Below, piece after piece: positions 58,650-64,000 of a stretch of DNA of 64,000 nt. The stretch is from assembly GCA_021234155.1 (NCBI GenBank), contig JAJEKV010000105.1:126001-190000 (forward strand), given 5' to 3'. Below the pieces are notes generated by a model, which was not told the origin of the DNA, did no database searches, and was given only the letters and a program-made list of their open reading frames with translations. The DNA comes from Isoetes taiwanensis. Its lineage: Eukaryota; Streptophyta; Lycopodiopsida; Isoetales; Isoetaceae. The stretch's first letter is position 1. The number at the start of each line of letters is the position of its first letter. Made by a program: the position numbers and the translations under genes.

Positions 58650-61600
58650 TAAAAGCATTAGCGTGTGGAGGAGCTGGCAGGACTGATTCGGGTAAGATGC
58701 AAATTTTCAAGCCGCCAAATGCTGCTGCGAATCCTGCTAACCTCCCTCAGCGACTCGACCATGCCACTTCTTTGCACCTTCTGGCCGCGCCTGCTCAAGT
58801 TGCTTCACCTTCGATTTCGCGACATCTGCTGCCTCTGCGCCGCCATCCCCCGCCTGCTTTGCCGCTTGAATCCCCAAAGCGCCGGCCGACAAATAGGAAT
58901 TGTGCCTCGCGATGGTCTCTGGAATTGTCGGGGCTTCCCATGGCGAAGGAGATAGTCTCAACTCATTCTTTGCGGATATGGATCTGATCTTCCTTATGGA
59001 AACATGGGGAGCATGCGGGGACCACGGGATACCCGACTTGCGGGGATACGAGCGCTACTCAATCTTCAATGATTGCCGCGAGGGAAAGCGGGGGCATGGG
59101 GGAGTTACTGCTACTATCGAGCGACCTTGGCGGTCGGTTTCCTTGTTCAAGACAGACAACACAACCGGTACTTGTGGGTGCGTGTGCAAAAGCTGCGATG
59201 CAGAGACCCCTCTTTGTGGCGACCGCTACTTTCCACATGAGAAAGCAACTTCTATCCGCCCACTTTCGGATGTGGATAGGCTGGACCCCTATGTCGATCT
59301 ATATGATGACATCTGGCTGACATAAGCGGTTAGGCGGTGTCATACTCCTTGGAGACTTCAATGCGGCTTAGGGGTAGAACAACCCATGAGATTTGATCCC
59401 TTGGTCGATGATATATTGCAATTTGCGTCTGCTTGAAGCGGCAATACCGGACATCGGATGACAATCAGGTCACGCTATGGTAGACAATTGCTTTTGCTCT
59501 GTGGTATCTTTGACACGGTAATGCAATGGGCAGCGCGGTGGCCGTCCACCCGCCAAGAACACTTGTAGGCGGGAAAACCGGGGGAGGATCTAGTGTGGTG
59601 GACTATGTGCTGGTGCACGGCGGGGATATGCATGTCGTCAAGCACTTCCAGTGGGAACAACTAATAGGGATGAAGAGATCGACTCTCGGACCACTTACCA
59701 CTTTACTTGAAGTTGGCTTGGCGGGTTGTGCGAACCCCCGTGCCCTGACTCCTCACATGCCTCAGCTGCGATTGGATTATGAACATCGCGCGGGGCTTAT
59801 GCCCGGATCTTATAGATGACACGGCAGAAATTTTGCAATATCCTATACTAGAGCAACACCCGGCCGGTGACTAATGTGCTTAGGACTGCGGCGAGAGAGA
59901 TGCTTTGGGATAAGCCGCCAGCGGCGGACCTCGGGAACACAACCTTCCTTAACGTAATCAATGGTTTGATGCAGAGTGCAAGGAACACAAACGCCGGCTC
60001 CGCCAAGTCACAGACCACGCTTTCGCCCACATGCGGTCAGGACGATCTGCGTCTTCCTTAAAGCTAAGAAAGCCGGTACATTGCAAGCACATCAAAGGGA
60101 AATATTTTATCTCTGGGCGTCACCCGGGACCTTACGGCGGAGGGTTCTTAGAAGGTCCAATCTGACCCACGAGGAACATCACTCCCGGCGGTGGAGGCAA
60201 TACTTGCAATGTGACTATACGACCCTCGGGGTGCACATGCGGCATTACCCCTGCCAAAGAAGGCCGATCTGGAAATCACGTGATTCGGGACGTGGAACAA
60301 GGCTTCTGGCGTCTTGCCAATGGGAAAGCCCGGACCTGGATGGCATGCGGTGACGGAATTGCTTAAAGTGGGCGGGGGCCGTCCATAATACCGATCTTGG
60401 CCGCCTTGTTCAACAAGGCATTCTGGGGAAGGCTTCGATCACGATGGACCAATAGCGAGTTGTTCCCATCTATAAAGGCGGTGTGACCCGCCTTTGCCAG
60501 CCAATTACCGAACAATCATGGTCGGATTCGGTGTTTGCAAAATTGCTTCTTTGGGATTCTCGGAGGCGGTTGACGGGCTGGGCGAGGCGGCGAGATCTGG
60601 GCCCTCACCCAGGCGGGATTCGAGACCGACACTCAACCATTGACCACATCTTCACATTGCGAGCTACGGTTGAAGACGGCGAGGAACCGTCGGGATCTAT
60701 ATTGTTGCCGTGGATTTTGCAAAGGCATTTGACAATCGTACCTCGGGAAAAACTATGGGCAAGATTGCGGCAATTTGGGGGTTCCGGTAGATTTGGAGAA
60801 TGCGATTAATACGAGGCTTTATGAAAGATGCTCGGGTGGGTTGCGGCCGACAAGCCAACCATTTGATAGTAGTATCGGGGTTCGCCGGGGATGCCCTCTC
60901 CCCAACATTGTTTGGGCTTTACATTGATCAATTGGAGGGGGCTGGCGATAATGGGGTGGCGGGGCTCACCTTCTCTACCGGATCATCAAGCGGTTAATAT
61001 ATCGATGATGTGGACCTCTAGCTTACACACCAGCGGACATGCAACGACATCTCGATGCCACGGACACATTTTGTCAAGCGGATCGATATGGCGTCAACTT
61101 GGCCAAGACTAAGGTGGTTTTCATATCATCTTCACGACGGTAGGGGATCCCCTCCTTCCATTACCGAGGGCAGAATGTAGAATGTGGAAGTAGCATCCAC
61201 ATACAAATATTTGGGAGTGGAGTTTCCGTCTACTATGCACTTTGGGACACATCCATACTGACTCACGAAGTTACTTAGGGCTGGAAAGCACTATATGCAA
61301 TGCAAAACAATAGTCATAGAGCGGAGTTGTATGATTGGACCCATCAGTCACACCTGTTCAAAGTCTTAGTGGAGCTTGTCCTTTTATACGGGGTGGAAGT
61401 ATGGGGCCCAGTAGTATCCCTCGCTACTTGGAATGACTTGGAGCAAAAGAAAGCCTTCTTGAATGCGAGCACTAGGGGTGAAGTCCACAGGTCCCATATC
61501 AAATTCTCTTTGGGAAGCGAGGATTCTTGCCTCTTGGAGGGTGGCCCTTGATCGCCACATTGTCTATTTTGGAAGGTGGTCAACATGGGACGATGCTCGT

Positions 61601-62036
61601 CTCCCAAAACTAGCTTATATCATGGCAATGGGGCCCAAGCGCCTCAAGGCCTGCTGGGAAAAGAGAGCTCAATGGATGGCTAGATGGAATGTGCGAGAAC
61701 ACGAGGTGCATACATGTGCAAAGCAGAGGCATCGCCATAGCTTGAGGCAATATCTTGACGCTTGCTTCATCAGCAAGCTTTGGGATGCCAGCGCCCTTGA
61801 ACAGGTCAAGACAGCACACTACCAGCGCCACATAAATCCCACATTGGAACGAGGCCCACATCTGGGCGAATGCGCTAGAAATGGCGTTAAGCTTGATCCA
61901 TGGCTCTTATCTAAAGCTGATGGACCTGCTAGTGCTTGCAGGAAGCTCACTCGCGTTAAAGTCCATATTTACTGGCTTCCTGATCAGGAGATCTATGAGC
62001 TGAATGGCATCACGAGCTTTGATGTTGATGACGAGT
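58650..62036 (+). pseudogene. LINE family B ORF2 (endonuclease, RT, C-terminal domain)
   Basis: 58905-59320 is the endonuclease start: MDLIFLMETWGACGDHGIPD, GYERYSIFND, RYFPHEKATS, DRLDPYVDLYDD, then ILLGDFNAA (59340). Next come VVDYVLVHGGDMH and LRLDYEHR. RT traces are RVVPIYKGG (60450), STIDHIFTLRATVEDGEEPS (60640), GDALSPTLFGLYIDQLEGAG (60890-60950) and TKVVF (61110); the YADD box is disrupted. 61300-62036 keeps HLFKVLVELVLLYGVEVWGP and a final open stretch of 191 codons ending LTRVKVHIYWLPDQEIYELN, GITSFDVDDE. Many frameshifts in the middle, few at the end. Confidence 0.85.
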
Positions 62037-62249
62037 GAATCTGCACCTGCTAATAATGTAATAATGACATGGGTACCTAATAACTAAGTAAGGATGTAAT
62101 AGCATTCTGATTAAGGATGTAATATCACGTACCTTAACTGAGTATATTGTAACGATGTGCTATCCCACCTCCACTTATTCTGCAAGCTGTCATTGAATTC
62201 AATCATAGCTAAATTCGTCAAGCAAACATGTTTTGAAACATACGCATAT

Positions 62250-62600
62250 TAGTATGAAATAAGTATTATTCTTGTACGTATACAACAGTCTGATACACGT
62301 TCAGACTTTTGGTGGTGTAGTATACCCCAATAATTCACCTCAATCATTCCACTTCACTATAAAGGCTTCTCACTTCGGGGCTTAATTTCATTCATCCCCC
62401 ATGGATTTTTCGCCTTCTTCAGTTCACCACATTGAGGCGATCAAGTGCTCAATGAGCCACTCAGATCTTGTTGGTTGCCTGGACAGGCATCTTCTTCTTG
62501 ATCCCTACCTGCGAAGAAAAGCTTTTGGTGAGATTCATTGCCCTGCGTCAATTAGGTATACGATCGATCTGATCGGCTTCGGCGAATGAGTTATGAGATA
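62250..62600 (+). other. Tandem stand-alone copy 1 of the LINE-B C-terminal domain
   Basis: A short ORF (62401-62589) reads MDFSPSSVHHIEAIKCSMSH, SDLVGCLDRHLLLDPYLRRK and continues to IDLIGFGE. It resembles the last part of LINE-B ORF2 (LDPWLLSKADG...RVKVHIYWLP) and, beyond its stop, SYEISRGSLLL.. shows a frameshift relative to copy 2. ACTATAAAGG, a TATA-like box, lies at 62356-62365. Function unknown. Confidence 0.5.
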
Positions 62601-62839
62601 TCGAGGGGATCACTACTACTGAGATCCCGAAGATGAATGAATCACTTGTTTAGCATTGTATAGTGTAAGAGCTATGTAAGGAAATAATACCACAATGAAT
62701 ATTGTTTGATGTATCATACCCGAATGTAGTGTAAGGGTGTGCTATTCGACTTCGGTATATCGCAAGCGGTTCTAATTTCAACCACACCGAATTACTCAAG
62801 CACATGTTTTAAAAGCATACATATATCCATACGAAAGAT

Positions 62840-63215
62840 GTATTATACTTGTATTTATACAACGGTCTTATACACGAGCAATAATGGCGCCGAAGTCAAG
62901 CCCAATAATTCACCTCAATCATTCTACTTCACTACAAAAGCTTCTCGCACGGGGCTAAAGTTCACTCTTCTCCCATGGATTTTTGCCTTCACCAGTTCAC
63001 CACATCGAGGCGATCAAGTGCTCAATGAGCCACTCGATCTTGTTGGTTGCCTAGACAGGCATCTTCTTCTTGATCCCTACCTGCGAAGAAAAGCTTTGGG
63101 CGCTGAGATTCGTTGCTCTGCGTCAATTCGTGTAATGATCCATCTGATTTGGCTTCCTGAGCGAATGAGCTATGAGATATCAGGGATCACTACTACAGAT
63201 CCTGAAGATGAATGA
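62840..63215 (+). other. Tandem stand-alone copy 2 of the LINE-B C-terminal domain
   Basis: The same block repeats about 590 bp further on. The reading ending at 63215 includes DLVGCLDRHLLLDPYLRRKA, LGAEIRCSASIRVMIHLIWL, PERMSYEISGITTTDPEDE. This aligns along its length with the LINE-B ORF2 C-terminus (HIYWLPDQEIYELNGITSFD VDDE). The N-terminal MDF.. start is frame-shifted here relative to the C-terminal part. The upstream block CCCAATAATTCACCTCAATC is shared by both copies (62328 and 62910). Confidence 0.5.
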
Positions 63216-63390
63216 ATCACATTGTTTAGCATTGTATAGTGTAAGAGCTCTTGTGTTGAGATGAAAACGCAGAGCGTAATAAATAATAACTAGTCTATTG
63301 TAACTTTCATGTTATGAATGATATAGTAATTATGTAAAGAGCATTGCATACCTCAAGAGTTCTCATCATCGCCCTTAGCTTCTTTAGCCA

Positions 63391-63968
63391 CTAATTCTTG
63401 CAAGCGAGCCCGAACACTCTGGGGATCACCACCGACAATGGCTGGTCTCTACGGCCCAACCATAGTCTATTGTTTTCAAAGGTTGGTAGCGTATGGGTCA
63501 TTAGGATTGGGTCTCCAATTCTTGCTCCGGCAATCCCTATCTTGCATTGCATATGAGGTTCCCTTTCGGTGAGGTTCAAACCAAGAGACAAACACCTCTT
63601 TCGTAATGTGGGAGATTAGGGTCCTCTATTGGGTCCTCTTCAGCAAAAGCCATCCATGTCGGGCAGTTATCATGTGGTCTGATTAGCAAGAGCATTCCCT
63701 TCTTGACATCTTGGTAGGGGTCGAATATTTCAACTGGGTTCTTGGGTCTACCAGAAAGGCCCAACATAATGAGATGCTTCAATGTGCTCATCCACAAAAA
63801 ACTCTTTGGGTTCTTCCAATGCACTTTGCACAGTCTTTGGGCAGAAATCTGAATGGATTTCAGCACTCGCAACAAGGTGGACCAGTAGTCAATAACTTCA
63901 TTCATATATGTGTTGGACCATGACTTATCGCCAGCTCTAGAAGCTCTTAATGCACCTATATCTTTCAA
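63391..63968 (-). other. Unrecognised, probably transposon-borne protein (two overlapping frames)
   Basis: Minus-strand 63968-63576 reads KDIGALRASRAGDKSWSNTY, CKVHWKNPKSFLWMSTLKHL, then GMLLLIRPHDNCPTWMAFAE and EDPIEDPNLPHYERGVCLL. A stop and one-base shift follow, and 63591-63391 continues with LTEREPHMQCKIGIAGARIG and RLWLGRRDQPLSVV. The reading may begin beyond the window edge. The middle part (a 'G(M)LLLIRP..D.P.WMA.AEEDP' pattern) could be a small beta-rich domain. I know no family for it. It converges with the tandem ORFs at 62.2-63.2 kb. Confidence 0.4.
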
Positions 63969-64000
63969 GCTCCCATATGGCTGCAGGACCTTAGGTGACC

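Noticed and set aside
35900-61500. A systematic base-change or deletion bias between LINE-B copies
   Set aside because: Copies at 6-9 kb and 58-61 kb differ in a way that looked like loss of CAG/CTG words, but hand alignment over a few hundred bases showed ordinary substitutions as well; I cannot support a pattern without proper alignment.

Overview
This window looks like nuclear DNA of a land plant with a large, transposon-choked genome. The reasons are plant-type GT-AG introns, an intact plant-style VPS20 gene, gene remnants of vascular-plant families (a remorin, an NRAMP metal transporter), a Ty3/gypsy chromovirus, several LINE families, TIR transposons and Helitron-like termini. I cannot fix the species; a fern, lycophyte or gymnosperm would fit the low gene density, but that is inference. 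There is no bacterial-type operon, CRISPR array, rRNA or intact tRNA that I can support.

Layout. 0-11.5 kb: a LINE (here 'family B') on the minus strand is cut up by two later arrivals, a 5'-truncated chromovirus (about 0.55-5.5 kb) and an L1-type LINE ('family C', 9183-11276). 11.5-18.7 kb: a second LINE ('family A', minus strand) lies between two (AG)n microsatellites and is split by a 2.87-kb element with terminal inverted repeats (14846-17713). 18.7-31.5 kb: AT-rich DNA with MITE-like inverted repeats, degenerate short tandem repeats, and broken copies of a remorin gene and an NRAMP transporter gene that still keep introns; it closes with a Helitron-type 3' end at 31507. 31.5-35.1 kb: mostly featureless AT-rich DNA. 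35136-44900: one large TIR element flanked by a 10-bp direct repeat, holding a nested LINE-B fragment that itself holds a 1.7-kb TIR element, plus a GC-rich interior I cannot assign. 45003-47533: the only gene I regard as intact, VPS20/CHMP6 (ESCRT-III), six exons, 230 codons; the large transposon ends about 100 bp upstream of its ATG. 47.5-56.6 kb: AT-rich DNA with two GC-rich terminal hairpins of one family and decayed fragments of a dihydrouridine synthase and a BUB1/Mad3-like checkpoint gene. 56.7-62.0 kb: a near full-length but frame-broken LINE-B on the plus strand, with tandem 5' UTR repeats. 62.0-63.2 kb: two extra tandem copies of the last LINE-B protein domain as short stand-alone ORFs. 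63.4-64.0 kb: an unrecognised, probably transposon-borne protein on the minus strand.

The parts do not form a pathway. The story is layered insertion: LINEs hit by other LINEs, LTR and DNA elements, gene pieces carried in by what may be Helitrons, and one housekeeping endosomal-sorting gene whose promoter is pressed against a 9.8-kb transposon. All protein identifications rest on motifs recognised by eye; no database search was possible.
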